Positions 10,160 through 19,045 of a stretch of 64,000 nucleotides of DNA are shown here, in pieces. Origin of the DNA: Eledone cirrhosa (taxonomy: Eukaryota > Mollusca > Cephalopoda > Octopoda > Eledonidae); NCBI GenBank assembly GCA_964016885.1, contig OZ024742.1, positions 357,447,566 through 357,511,565 of the forward strand, given 5' to 3'. Both the position numbers and the translations under genes were made by a program. The notes beneath the pieces are model-generated. The model ran no database searches. It was given only the letters and a program-made list of their open reading frames with translations, and was not told the DNA's origin. How positions within the stretch are numbered: the stretch's first letter is position 1; each line of letters opens with the position of its first letter.

Positions 10160-10490
10160 CTGCCTCCATCATCAGCATTATCACTACCACAGCCACCAAC
10201 AACAGCAATAATAAAAATATCATCTCCATCATCACCACCATCATCATCATCATCATTATCAATATCATCATTTTATATTTGCTTTCCAACTTGGCACAAC
10301 ATGAACAATTTGTTATGGTCCAAACCAGTTTTTATTTGGAGTTATTTCCATCAAAGATGGATGGAGGACAATGTTTTGCTTAGACATTCTTTTTTTGCTA
10401 TGTGTATTTTACAGTTGGATGACCTTCCTAACACTGCTGCTTTTGTTGTGTTTACTGGGAATGTTTTATTGTGTTACCTGCAGTAGAGAG
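10160..10490 (-). mobile_element. Ancient LINE-tail-type SINE relic
   Basis: An ATC-rich tail at 10,165-10,270 leads into ATCATTTTATATTTGCTTTC, and farther right CAGTTGGATGACCTTCCTAA and CACTGCTG match the order of the SINE/LINE tail at 24.5 and 29.9 kb (CAGCTGGATGCCCTTCCTAA, CACCAACC). Divergence is high. The two short ORFs crossing it are not genes. Confidence 0.6.
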
Positions 10491-11687
10491 TTTGTCAGTT
10501 TTTTTATGTAACTATTGAGTCCTTGTTATCCTATGTTACCTCTGTTTCATTGTTAAAATCACCCTTTGAAATGACCCACTCCTATGAACGTTTTAAAGAA
10601 CATCTGGAAAAATTGGTGAAACTGAGGACAAAGTAATATTTTAAAGTATCTGACTAGATACCTGATCGGAATTCTTATAACAGGAATATTTGCTAAAGAC
10701 AAGTAAAGGTCAACTATTACGTTAAAACATGTAACAGATTAAATCTCACATACAAAAACTAGTACCATCTATCTGGGTGTTCAACACAGCTCCCTTCTAC
10801 CCAATATCACTAGGGTTAGGTCAACCTGAAACAGAGGAATAAGCATGCAGTGAAATTGTACACCTGATCAAACATCTGATACCGATCTTTTAGATAACTA
10901 TAAAATCAGCTCAAAAATGCCATTCACGTATATGTCTAATAATTTATATAAATGGTTTAATGATCCAGCCATTATAATGCTTCTCACCCATGATAATCAA
11001 AGACAGATCATATATGTGAAGAAGTTCCTTTTTTCACTCACCAATGTTAGTTTATCTGACTTTGATAAAAAGTGCTCCTAGTCCAAGTGGCACCCCCTAG
11101 TTATGCCTCTGATCTGAAGGTATAAATAAGTAACTAGTCAACTGTGAGAGTCAACGTACAATCAGATTATTGCATACTAAACTTCTTAACCATCTGAGCT
11201 GACCACTGTAAAAATCTTCTAAGTAATTGCATTGAGTAAAGTATATATTGGTTATTTTTTATCAAGTGTTGTTGAGAAATGTTGGTTAAAGAATATTTTC
11301 AGATAATTTTCATGATGTGCAGCCGATTGTTGCACTTGGTGGTTAATTGATGGTCATTTTCGTTTTTGTTTTTACTTCCCTTTTTTGTGTATTATATTTG
11401 ATATATTTTAGTGTATCTCTAACGTTATTTAGGCAACTGTGAATAAACTAATATATATCTCTATTAATAAAATAGAAATCAAAATTTTCAAATTCAGATA
11501 TGAACGTTGAATTTAATCCTCAGGAATTACAGAAATTCTCAAAATCTGAATAAAAGGTAAATTCAACTCAACAATGTGTTTTGAAAATTATTTTGTCTAT
11601 GGATAATATATTTATAATTGCTATCACTGTTTCATTACTACTCTCAACAGTTTTAACTCCTTAGATCAGTGTATTGTCTGTACTGTC
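10491..11687. other. AT-rich DNA, no recognisable gene
   Basis: About 1.2 kb with no long ORF. The segment 10,560-11,110 is less AT-rich and may be decayed transposon sequence, but I cannot name a family. Confidence 0.45.
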
Positions 11688-11892
11688 ATTATACACAGTG
11701 GCGGACTGGGTCTAAAAATATATAAAGAGACCCACCAATATATAGAATGCTATCATTTAATTTTTATAATCAATAATAACATTTTCAAAAAATACATAAG
11801 TGAAAACAAAACAGTTCAATCAAAATTTTGCAGAAAGAAATGTGTATTTATTAATATTTATAGTGTATACAAACTGTACATATTTTTGGCAG

Positions 11893-13520
11893 TCATCATC
11901 ATCATCATCATCACCGTTTTACGTCCGTTCTTCCACGCTAGCATGGGTTAGACGGGTTGTCCTGTTGTGGGCAGTGTCTGGTCAGCTGACCATGCCTTTC
12001 TCATACAGGAACTGATCTGGCTTGATTTCTACAGCTGGATGCCCTTCCTAACACCAACCTCATTTACAGTGAGTGCTGGGTGATTTTTTGTGGCGCCTAC
12101 ACGTCCACTTTACAGTGTGGGCTGGGTGCTTTTTTGCCGTGGCACCTCCACGACCACCTTGCGGTGGGCGGTGTGGGGGCATATTGTCTATATGCTTCAG
12201 CTTATACCCATTGGAGGTCGGGTACTCTGTATTACTGCGTGACGCCAGAAGTCACGGTCATGTGTCATTGCCTTTGAGAGGTGTAATTGGGTAAGGTCGG
12301 CTTTTATCACCTTATCCCAGGTCATCTTGGGTCTCCCCACTCCGCGGTTTCCATCAACTTCTAGTGCTCTGCACCTTTTTATGCAGCTGTCATCCTTCAT
12401 ACGCATCACGTGTCCATACCAGCGCAACCGCCTCTCCTGCACACAGCATTTGATTCCTCTTATGCTCAGTCTCTCTTTCAATTCATTTATGCTTTGTCGT
12501 TCACGTATATTACTGTTACACATCCATCGGAGCATGCAGGCTTCGTTTCTCTCTAATCTACGTAAGTCTTCCACCTTCAGCGCCCAGGTCTCACTACCAT
12601 GCAACATTGCTGTTCGGATACACGCATCATACAGTCTGCCTTTCATTCTGAGGGAGAAGCCTTTTGCAGCTAGCAGTGGTAGTAGTTCCTAAACTTCTTC
12701 CATCCCGTGGTTATTGTACTTTCTGAACACCCACCTCCGCTGCTAATTCGGTCACCTAGGTAGCAGAAGCTGTCTACTGTTTCTACAGAACCCTCCCAGA
12801 GATTGGTGGTACTTGTTTCCTGTGGCTGTTTGCTGCTTGCTGTCTCAGCACAGCTGCTGCATGTGAAGCCTACATTCTTAATTAAGCTTCCTGAGATCCC
12901 GCTACATCTCTTGTGTACCCATTGTTTGCATTTGGGGCAGAGAATGGAGTTCCTACCAACACCTTTCCTACATACTGAGCAAGGCCATTTCCCTGAGGGG
13001 ATCTGGGTTCTGTTTTCTCGTCTACTTACAAGGACCTTAGTCTTTGTCATGTTGACTTTGAAACCCTTTCTTTCTAGTCCCTGCTTCCAAGTTTGGAATT
13101 TATTCTCTAGTTCTACCATAGATTCAGCTATGAGTGCGAGGTCATCAGCATACAGGAGTTCCCATGGGCATCCGGTCTTAAACTCCTCCGTTATTGCCTG
13201 CAGGACTATGATGAACAGGAGGGGGCTAAGAACAGAGCCTTGGTGGACCCCAACCTGTACGCTAAATTCCTTGCTATACTCATTGCTAATCCTAACTTTG
13301 CTGACTGCTCCCCTATACATGGCTTGTACCGCTTTCATAAGCCATTCATCTACTCCTAGTTTTCTAAGAGCCCACCAGATTACAGCACGTGGAACTCTGT
13401 CAAAGGCTTTCTCAAGGTCGACAAATGCCAGGTAGAGTGGCTTACTTTTAGCTAGGTACTTTTCCTGTAACTGCCTCACAAGGAAGAGGGCATCAGTGGT
13501 GCCTCTTCCTGTATCCAGTA
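11893..13520 (-). mobile_element. 5'-truncated RTE-like LINE inserted in the hAT-like element
   Basis: The element reads leftward and ends in a (TGATGA)n tail, seen here as CATCAT at 11,895-11,912. It has a 3' UTR of about 290 bases containing the conserved block 11,915-12,180, and the coding relic listed separately. The 5' end lies near 13,520, just inside the reverse transcriptase, where similarity stops. The 3' UTR block is the same sequence that forms the tails of SINEs at 4.1, 5.8 and 24.5 kb. No clear target duplication is visible. Confidence 0.85.
12197..13520 (-). pseudogene. RTE-like LINE reverse transcriptase with PHD-like finger, frameshifted
   Basis: Two abutting minus-strand frames (13,520-12,670 and 12,646-12,197) form one ORF2 fragment. 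Visible motifs: a GTTDA-type start of the palm just upstream of the first Met, motif A FVDLEKAFDRVP (Asp at residue 21 of the 269-codon frame), motif B GVHQGSVLSPLLF (near 77-89) and motif C YADD (110-113). Next comes a C4HC3 cluster, CSVC...CPKC...WVHKRC...CSSC (residues 167-210, DNA 12,850-12,981), spaced like a PHD finger. Then VDSFCYLGDRIS and a C-terminal domain ending in DRDFWRHAVI. Comparison with the copy at 30 kb shows that a lost C in a CCC run plus a short deletion near 12,690-12,710 breaks the frame. The N-terminal endonuclease is missing. Dead copy of a recently active family. Confidence 0.9.
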
Positions 13521-14095
13521 ATATTAAATGTTAATACAGAATGTTATAATTGAATTTTTTTAATAATTGTGAATGTATAGTATATTGTTATTTAGTATAC
13601 TATATGCAAGTGATCGTTGTTACCTTCTCCAATAAAAAAAATATAAAGTACCTTGAAAATATACACATCCAGAGACTCTCAATAATTTATCTGGAAGTGT
13701 GTGCATGTGTGTACATGTACATGTGTATATATAGATTTATATACATGTTTTCAACTTGTACAAACATATTTGCTGACTCATTCTCACTGGGGACTTTAGA
13801 CTGAAGAACTGACCAATAATTGATTTTAAATATGCCTTTTACCAATTCATATAAAAAATTATTTGGCGAGCACCTCCTGTGTATGTGTAAGTATATATAT
13901 ATATATATGCATGTGAGTGTGTGTGTCCATGCACTATCATATATTTTGGTTTCTATTAATTCCCTAGGGAATTTTTTGACCAAATGCTTTTCTTATTTGT
14001 TTATTTATTTTTGAAAATGTTCATTCTTTGTCTAAGACTTTTTTTTTAAAGATATTTTTTGGCCTTTAAAATACTACAGTGGGCCTCTGCAATGC
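13521..14095. other. Right interior of the hAT-like element
   Basis: AT-rich DNA with TG/TA microsatellites at 13,697-13,735 and 13,885-13,925. No transposase motif is seen. The stretch becomes G/C-rich near 14,090 before the right terminal repeat. Confidence 0.6.
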
Positions 14096-14307
14096 TACCG
14101 TGGCCCCCTGGGGCCCACTTGCCATTTGGGAACCTGGAAACCTGGCCAGTTTGCCACTGGTTATACATTTTCTGTATTTTAACTCTTTCAATACTGCCTG
14201 AGATTTCTTAAGATTCTTTCATATAAAATCTCTCATTTTAAAATGAATATTTATAAAAGTTGAATTAGAAGATCTCATCGTAACTTTATCTAAATAAAAT
14301 AGTCTAA

Positions 14308-14418
14308 TAATTGTTTCTACTTTTGGCACAAGGCCAGCAATTCCCCAGTGCATTACTGGTACTATATTTTATCGACCCCGTAAGGCTGAATGGCAAAGTT
14401 AACCTCGGCGGGATTTGA
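14308..14418 (-). mobile_element. tRNA-type SINE tail, antisense (left arm)
   Basis: TAATTGTTTCTACTTTTGGC, ACAAGGCCAGCAATTCC, TATCGACCCCGTAAGGC and AACCTCGGCGGGATTTGA. Only the SINE body and tail are present; the sequence then changes to ATAACAGGACATATCAG. Confidence 0.8.
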
Positions 14419-14539
14419 TAACAGGACATATCAGCCTACTGAATGGAAAAACGATTCACATCAACACACTTGTGATCTGATGCCCATCTCTCTCTGTTCA
14501 ATGGGTTCTTACATTCCGTGGATTGGCAGTAGCGGTAGA

Positions 14540-14705
14540 GGGTTGGACGCCATGCTTTGATGCATAGAGTTACGCCCCTTGTCATTCTGAGTTCAAATCC
14601 CGCCGAGGTTAACTTTGCCTTCCATCCTTACGGGGTCGATAAAATAAAGTACCAGTAATGCACTGGGTAATTGCTGGCCTTGTGCCAAAAGTAGAAACAA
14701 TTATT
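14540..14705 (+). mobile_element. tRNA-type SINE, sense (right arm), with partial head
   Basis: A head with a B-box match (GAGTTCAAATCCCG at 14,590-14,603) and preceding ATGCTTTGATGCATAGAGTT is followed by the same body as the left arm in opposite orientation, ending GTAGAAACAATTATT. The first part of the tRNA-like head is degraded. Confidence 0.8.
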
Positions 14706-14757
14706 AAATTATATTTTATTTAGTCAAAGTTGCAATGAGATCTTCTAATTCAATTTT

Positions 14758-15557
14758 CAAACACTGCACCCCATTTTCTAAACTTATGTATATTTATTAA
14801 ATTCAAACATGTTATACTTTTATACAAGAACCTTTTGTTAAGTTATATTTCCCACAAAAGTTTAATAATAGTAAACTTAGTTATTTTACTAAATCTATCC
14901 AATTTTCTTTGTTATTTTCAAAATTCTTCAAAACACTTAAGTAAAGTATTTTATTAAAAATATTTTAATGAAAAGGTTAAGTCCAACCTATTCCTGAGCT
15001 AATCAATTCTTGGGTTTCGTTTTCCTTGTTTTGTATATATTTTTCTTTCTGATAATAGTTTCTGTAAACAATTTTCCCCTAATTATATATCTAAAATATT
15101 TTAGTTTTCTCTCTGAAGATTTCTAATAAAATGTTATACAACTCCTTACAGATTCATAATTCTCTAGATTATTTCTTCTCTAAACACCTGTTACAAATCT
15201 TATTTCTTTACTATTCACTTCTGCTGTCTCTTTTCTTCTTCAACATTGCAGGTGCATGTATTTAACATATGTTCACATATGTATTTCTGTTTCTATCTTC
15301 ATTAGCATTATCATGTCCACTGCTTCAGTTGGCATAGCTCTTAAAGTGTGTATAACCTATTTTTCATTCTTTACTGTACATCTCCAAAATTATTCATGCT
15401 GCCTTCAATTTGTTTAAGCCCCCCCCCACACACCCCCACATACACACACACAACTCCATATTACTTAAACCTTTCTTGACCAAGTCTCTAATGAAATACA
15501 CTCTATTTCAAATAACTAATGCACAAATTCCAGGGATATACTAAAATTATAAATTAT
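14758..15557. other. AT-rich DNA, nothing recognised
   Basis: About 800 bases with no ORF. A C9 run and short CA repeats occur near 15,420-15,450. Confidence 0.5.
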
Positions 15558-15805
15558 TTACTATAAAGAGTGAAGCCGTGTGGCTGAGGGGTTAGAGAAT
15601 TAGATTCACAATTTTGAGGTTGTGAGTTCGATTCCTGGACTGGGTGATGCGTTATGTCCTTCAGCAAGGTACTTCATTTCACGTTGCTCCTTCTACCTGG
15701 AGTTGCGACCGATAGATAGTGTTAGCAACTGGAAAGACCAATGGAAACATTGTTTCCTCGGTCCGATTTGACGAAAATAGATCGATCCATTACTATAAAG
15801 AATGA
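15558..15805 (+). mobile_element. Full-length tRNA-derived SINE with target-site duplication
   Basis: The body at 15,574-15,789 is flanked by TTACTATAAAGAGTGA (15,558-15,573) and TTACTATAAAGAATGA (15,790-15,805), a 16-bp target duplication with one mismatch. It has an A-box-like TGGCTGAGGGGT (15,581-15,592) and a B-box AGTTCGATTCC (15,625-15,635). The central part is ATGTCCTTCAGCAAGGTACT, and the tail is GTTGCGACCGATAGATAGTG ... CCTCGGTCCGATTTGACG with a short ATCGATCC end. This copy defines both ends of the subfamily also seen at 5,898 and 17,630. Transcription would be by RNA polymerase III from the internal boxes. Confidence 0.92.
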
Positions 15806-16369
15806 TGTGCTCATGTGTGAAGATGTTATAAAATAGCTTATCAGATAAGGTGAAGACCCTTAAAAATGGAGAAAGAAGCTGCCATTTCTAAGATAGTTAC
15901 TGAACATAGGTTTCTTATGAAAGATTTTCTTGAAAGATTTTACTTTAAATTGGAACCCTTTAAATTTGTTTTATTGTACCAATACCAGTAAGGAAACGGT
16001 TAATTTCTTTCCTCAGCAACTGTGGACCTAACTTTTAATGCTTAGGCCACTCATCTGGGACGTTAAATATTGTGACACTTTCTCTAGTGGCAAGCTGGTG
16101 CATTAGACTACCATCCAAGGCTTTACTACTTATCAGGCCAAAGGAAGCAAATTATCAAAGTATCAGCTGCTCTCTTAGAGGCTTGTAATTAAGCCTCTGG
16201 CAGTGGAGACTTCCTGTGTTCTTGGCCTCCAGACCATATCTCTATTTATAGAGGCAGCATTGGCTATCCACTGGTGTGAGTCCTGTGAGCTGGAGTGACT
16301 GTTTCAGCTCGTCTCCCTCGCCACCATCTGGAACAATCTCTTCTCCATTCTGTCGACCAGAACCACATG
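15806..16369. other. No recognisable gene
   Basis: Mixed-composition DNA of about 560 bases. A short TAGAGGCTTGTAATTAAGCC-type inverted repeat lies near 16,170. Nothing further is supported. Confidence 0.5.
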
Positions 16370-16511
16370 ACAGACTAGTACTTAAATAGTGCTTAGTAAA
16401 TGTAGATCTAACACACACAATAACCACTGCTAGTTGGCGGAGGGTATTGTATCCAATACCCCGAGACAAACTAGCCCTTAAACAGTGGATAATAAATGCA
16501 GATCTCTCTCC

Positions 16512-16542
<31 letters not shown>

Positions 16543-16610
16543 ACACACACCCACACAATATCTACTGCTAGTTAACAGAAGGAGTTGTATAATACACTGC
16601 CATTAATAGA
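16370..16610. repeat. Two-copy direct repeat (~95-145 bp) with (TC)n expansion
   Basis: Copy 1 (about 16,370-16,462) and copy 2 (about 16,464-16,608) share GACARACTAG, TTAAA-AGTG, AATAAATG-AGATCT, ACTGCTAGTT and TTGTAT-CA-T. Copy 2 has gained a CTCTCT tract at 16,505-16,540. The 104-codon minus-strand frame across it is low-complexity and rejected as a gene. Confidence 0.75.
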
Positions 16611-17629
16611 GATACAGTAAAAGAGACATCTCGCCATCTGTAAAGAAAGACAAGTTTCTAAACCATTAGAATTCTTTTCTTCCTGACTGTAAAGTTTACT
16701 CCACTTCTTCCTAATATATATTACTTTTTTAAATAATACAATACATCATTAGTTTATGTGGATTCTACTGTTTATTGTTTGTAGGAAAATGTTTTCCAAG
16801 ATTATATTAAAATTCATTTCTTTATGATCAAAATATGAATGGGAAATTTACAAATTTTGAAATCAATCATTTACAAAATTCATGTAGAGCTTTTAATATA
16901 AGCTTATTAGGTAACATATTTCGTTCCATTTTTTTATATATATATCTATTTTATCAGAATATACAGACTGTCAATTATAATGTAAAACCAGTCTGTTTAA
17001 ACTATATTTATGATTGAGTCTGACCTAAGAATGATCTTGTTCAGCATTATTGCTGCAGCTATTCAATGCTAATTCATTTCTATTTTCTATGTATAAACAA
17101 AAGTCTATAGCAGTCTTCAAATATAGATAACTTTTCTATAATGTAGATTCTATCTTCATATAACTGCTTATACATACTTATTGATAATATATGAGTATCA
17201 TCTAAATTCAAACAATTCTTGCTACGTGAAGTAGTTCACCTTCCTTCTATTAATTTACTTTTTGAAATCAATTATTATGATGTATATATTCTCAAAGTAT
17301 ATCTGTGATAAGGTTCTGAGAAGAATCGCCACTGATATATATATATATAATTATTTCTCTATGCTGTGAGAGTTGGTTGGAGATTTTTTTGTTTTCATTT
17401 CTCTTTACTCTTGCCTCCAATTACAACCTTTTCTGTTTCATCTACAAAGCTAAATTTTCTAAAAGGAAATAAGCTTCTATACATTTGACCTATCATCTGA
17501 CCTTTAGTCTCATAACGTAGTGACCATTGCAGTACTATTAAATCTTTAGCCTTCTTGTACTGATAGAAGTGTTGTATACTATGATTCTTCGCACTACTCC
17601 TGGTAGAAGGAGTAACGACAGCAGTCAAA
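16611..17629. other. AT-rich DNA, nothing recognised
   Basis: About 1 kb with no credible ORF. A short (TA)n lies at 17,336-17,350. Confidence 0.5.
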
Positions 17630-17712
17630 GTATAGAGTTGCAGCTGGTAGATAGTATCAGCAATGGAATGACTATTGGAAACATAGTTTCTTTAGTCTGA
17701 TCTAACGATCAG
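17630..17712 (+). mobile_element. SINE 3' tail relic
   Basis: GAGTTGCAGCTGGTAGATAG, TATCAGCAATGGAATGACTA and TTGGAAACATAGTTTCTTTA are a diverged copy of the last ~80 bases of the SINE at 15,574 (GTTGCGACCGATAGATAGTG, TTAGCAACTGGAAAGACC). Confidence 0.65.
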
Positions 17713-17798
17713 TTCCTTTTCCTTCCATTTTTTGGGTGGGGTTCTTACTATATATTTCTATATAGTGATTTTACAATTTGATTTGCTTTTGTAGTATA

Positions 17799-18400
17799 GT
17801 AAAATCTCGGTTATCTGAAGATCAATAAACTGAATTTCGAATTATCCAAACAAGATCTCTAAGTCTCGTGAATATTTAATTTGTCAGAACTTAAAGATAA
17901 TAATACTGTTACCATTTTCTTTTGTTTCCAGTGATTAAAAGTATATTTAAATTACTAAGGAACATGTAAAAACATTAGATCAAAGAGCTCACCTTCAGTA
18001 GTTTTGAAAAAACATGTTAACATATAAATAACTAACATGAGGAAGGATTTACAAGCATGGTACAATCAGTGGTGTCTTCATTCACTTGATGACCTTCTTC
18101 TAAGTATATATCTTTAACAAGTAATCAAGCTTGTTGCTATGACTATATCCTTGAAGGCAAAGCAAATACTATTCATAATAAAAAAGAATAAAGAGATTTA
18201 ACTGCATCTAGATCATGGTGAAAGGGCATCAAAGATTGCACAAGAGTACAATATAAGAAAACTTATACAATTTCTGTAAAAATATTTTTGTGTAATTATA
18301 TTGAATAAAGTTTCCTTTGTTTATGACCAAATCAGTTAGTGAACAGTCAGTTATCCAAACAATCTCATTCTTGAATAATTTGGGCTTGAAGTATTTGTCT
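17799..18400 (+). pseudogene. Fossil pogo/Tigger-like transposase fragment
   Basis: The left part, AGTAAAATCTCGGTTATC, resembles the CTCGGTTATCC ends of pogo/Tigger elements and is followed by GAATTATCCAAAC. At 18,205-18,258 one plus-strand frame reads LHLDHGERASKIAQEYNI, which fits the psq-type helix-turn-helix of pogo/CENP-B-like transposases (an LDxGE-x-SKIA-x-YN pattern). A stop codon lies just upstream and the rest of the transposase is unrecognisable. No matching right terminal repeat was found. An old, broken copy; the family call rests on this short motif. Confidence 0.5.
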
Positions 18401-18604
18401 TAGAGTAGCTAATCAAATGACTATAGCTATCTTCAAGAAACTAGTCTTTTTATTAGTTTTACAAACAGACCAATGTTTTAAAATTTTCGTTTCATGATAT
18501 CTATTACTATTATTATCATTATTATTGTTCTTTGAGTCTCAGTCATTGATGTTATTTAACTGTAAAAGTTTGTTGAAATGAATATCAAGCCGCTACCTGC
18601 AGCC

Positions 18605-18880
18605 TCAGATATTCAGAACATATCGGAGGATTCTTGCTGTTCCCAGCAAGCATGCCTTTTGAAGTGTTCCAAAAAGCGGGGCTGGACTAACTTTCTTTAA
18701 CCATCCTTGGAAACTCTTTGAGATAGTACCTAGAGTGCCTATGACAACCGGGACGACCTTGATTTCATGGCAGTTCCAAATCCTTTTTAACTCTCACTTT
18801 AAATCCTGGTATCGGTTAATTTCCTCCCTCTCCTTTTCTTGCACTCTCATGTCAAATGGGCAGGCTACATCTACATTGTA
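18605..18880 (-). pseudogene. C-terminal relic of an R2/R4-type LINE
   Basis: Minus-strand translation gives DVACPFDMRVQEKEREEINR, YQDLK, an in-frame stop (TCA at 18,794-18,796), then KVVPVVIGTLGTISKSFQ and LLGTARILRYVLNI before the terminal stop at 18,605-18,607. This is the very C-terminal part, after the restriction-like endonuclease core, of LINEs related to the element at 19-21 kb. It is cut at 18,880 by an (ATT)n run. Confidence 0.75.
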
Positions 18881-18901
18881 GATTATTATTATTATTATTA
18901 T
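18881..18901. repeat. (ATT)n run
   Basis: About seven ATT units between two LINE relics. It may mark the tail of the rightward neighbour, which reads leftward. Confidence 0.85.
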
Positions 18902-19045
18902 AGTTTCATTTATCTTGCTTTATGTTCATATGAGTTATCACCAAGTCACAACCAGTGACCTCAAGAGACAACAAGGTCCGCCATGTTCAAGAAAAAACAT
19001 ACATACTCACACATGCATGTTTAGGTGTTTAGACTTGTGCTGTAC

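Larger units (their letters stand above)
11696..14159. mobile_element. hAT-like non-autonomous DNA transposon with nested LINE
   Basis: Left terminal repeat CAGTGGCGGACTGG starts at 11,696. The right end reads, in reverse complement from 14,159, CAGTGGCAAACTGG: 12 of 14 bases match. Outside the ends are 8-bp flanks ATTATACA (11,688-11,695) and GTTATACA (14,160-14,167), a 7/8 target duplication. CAG-type ends and an 8-bp duplication are features of the hAT superfamily. No transposase is visible; the interior is mostly a later LINE insertion (11,893-13,520) plus TA/TG microsatellites. Classification as hAT is inferred from ends only. Confidence 0.75.
14256..14757. repeat. Long inverted repeat containing two opposed SINEs
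   Basis: Arms at about 14,256-14,418 and 14,592-14,757 are reverse complements over about 165 bases, with a spacer of about 173 bases. Homology extends beyond the SINE into flanking DNA: TTGAATTAGAAGATCTCAT in the left arm matches ATGAGATCTTCTAATTCAA in the right. So one arm was probably copied from the other, rather than two independent insertions. Confidence 0.85.

Noticed and set aside
12803..13435. Plus-strand ORF of 210 codons
   Set aside because: It is the antisense shadow of the LINE reverse transcriptase on the minus strand.
16242..16556. Minus-strand ORF of 104 codons
   Set aside because: Contains a low-complexity Arg/Glu run from the (TC)n tract and part of a direct repeat; no family resemblance.
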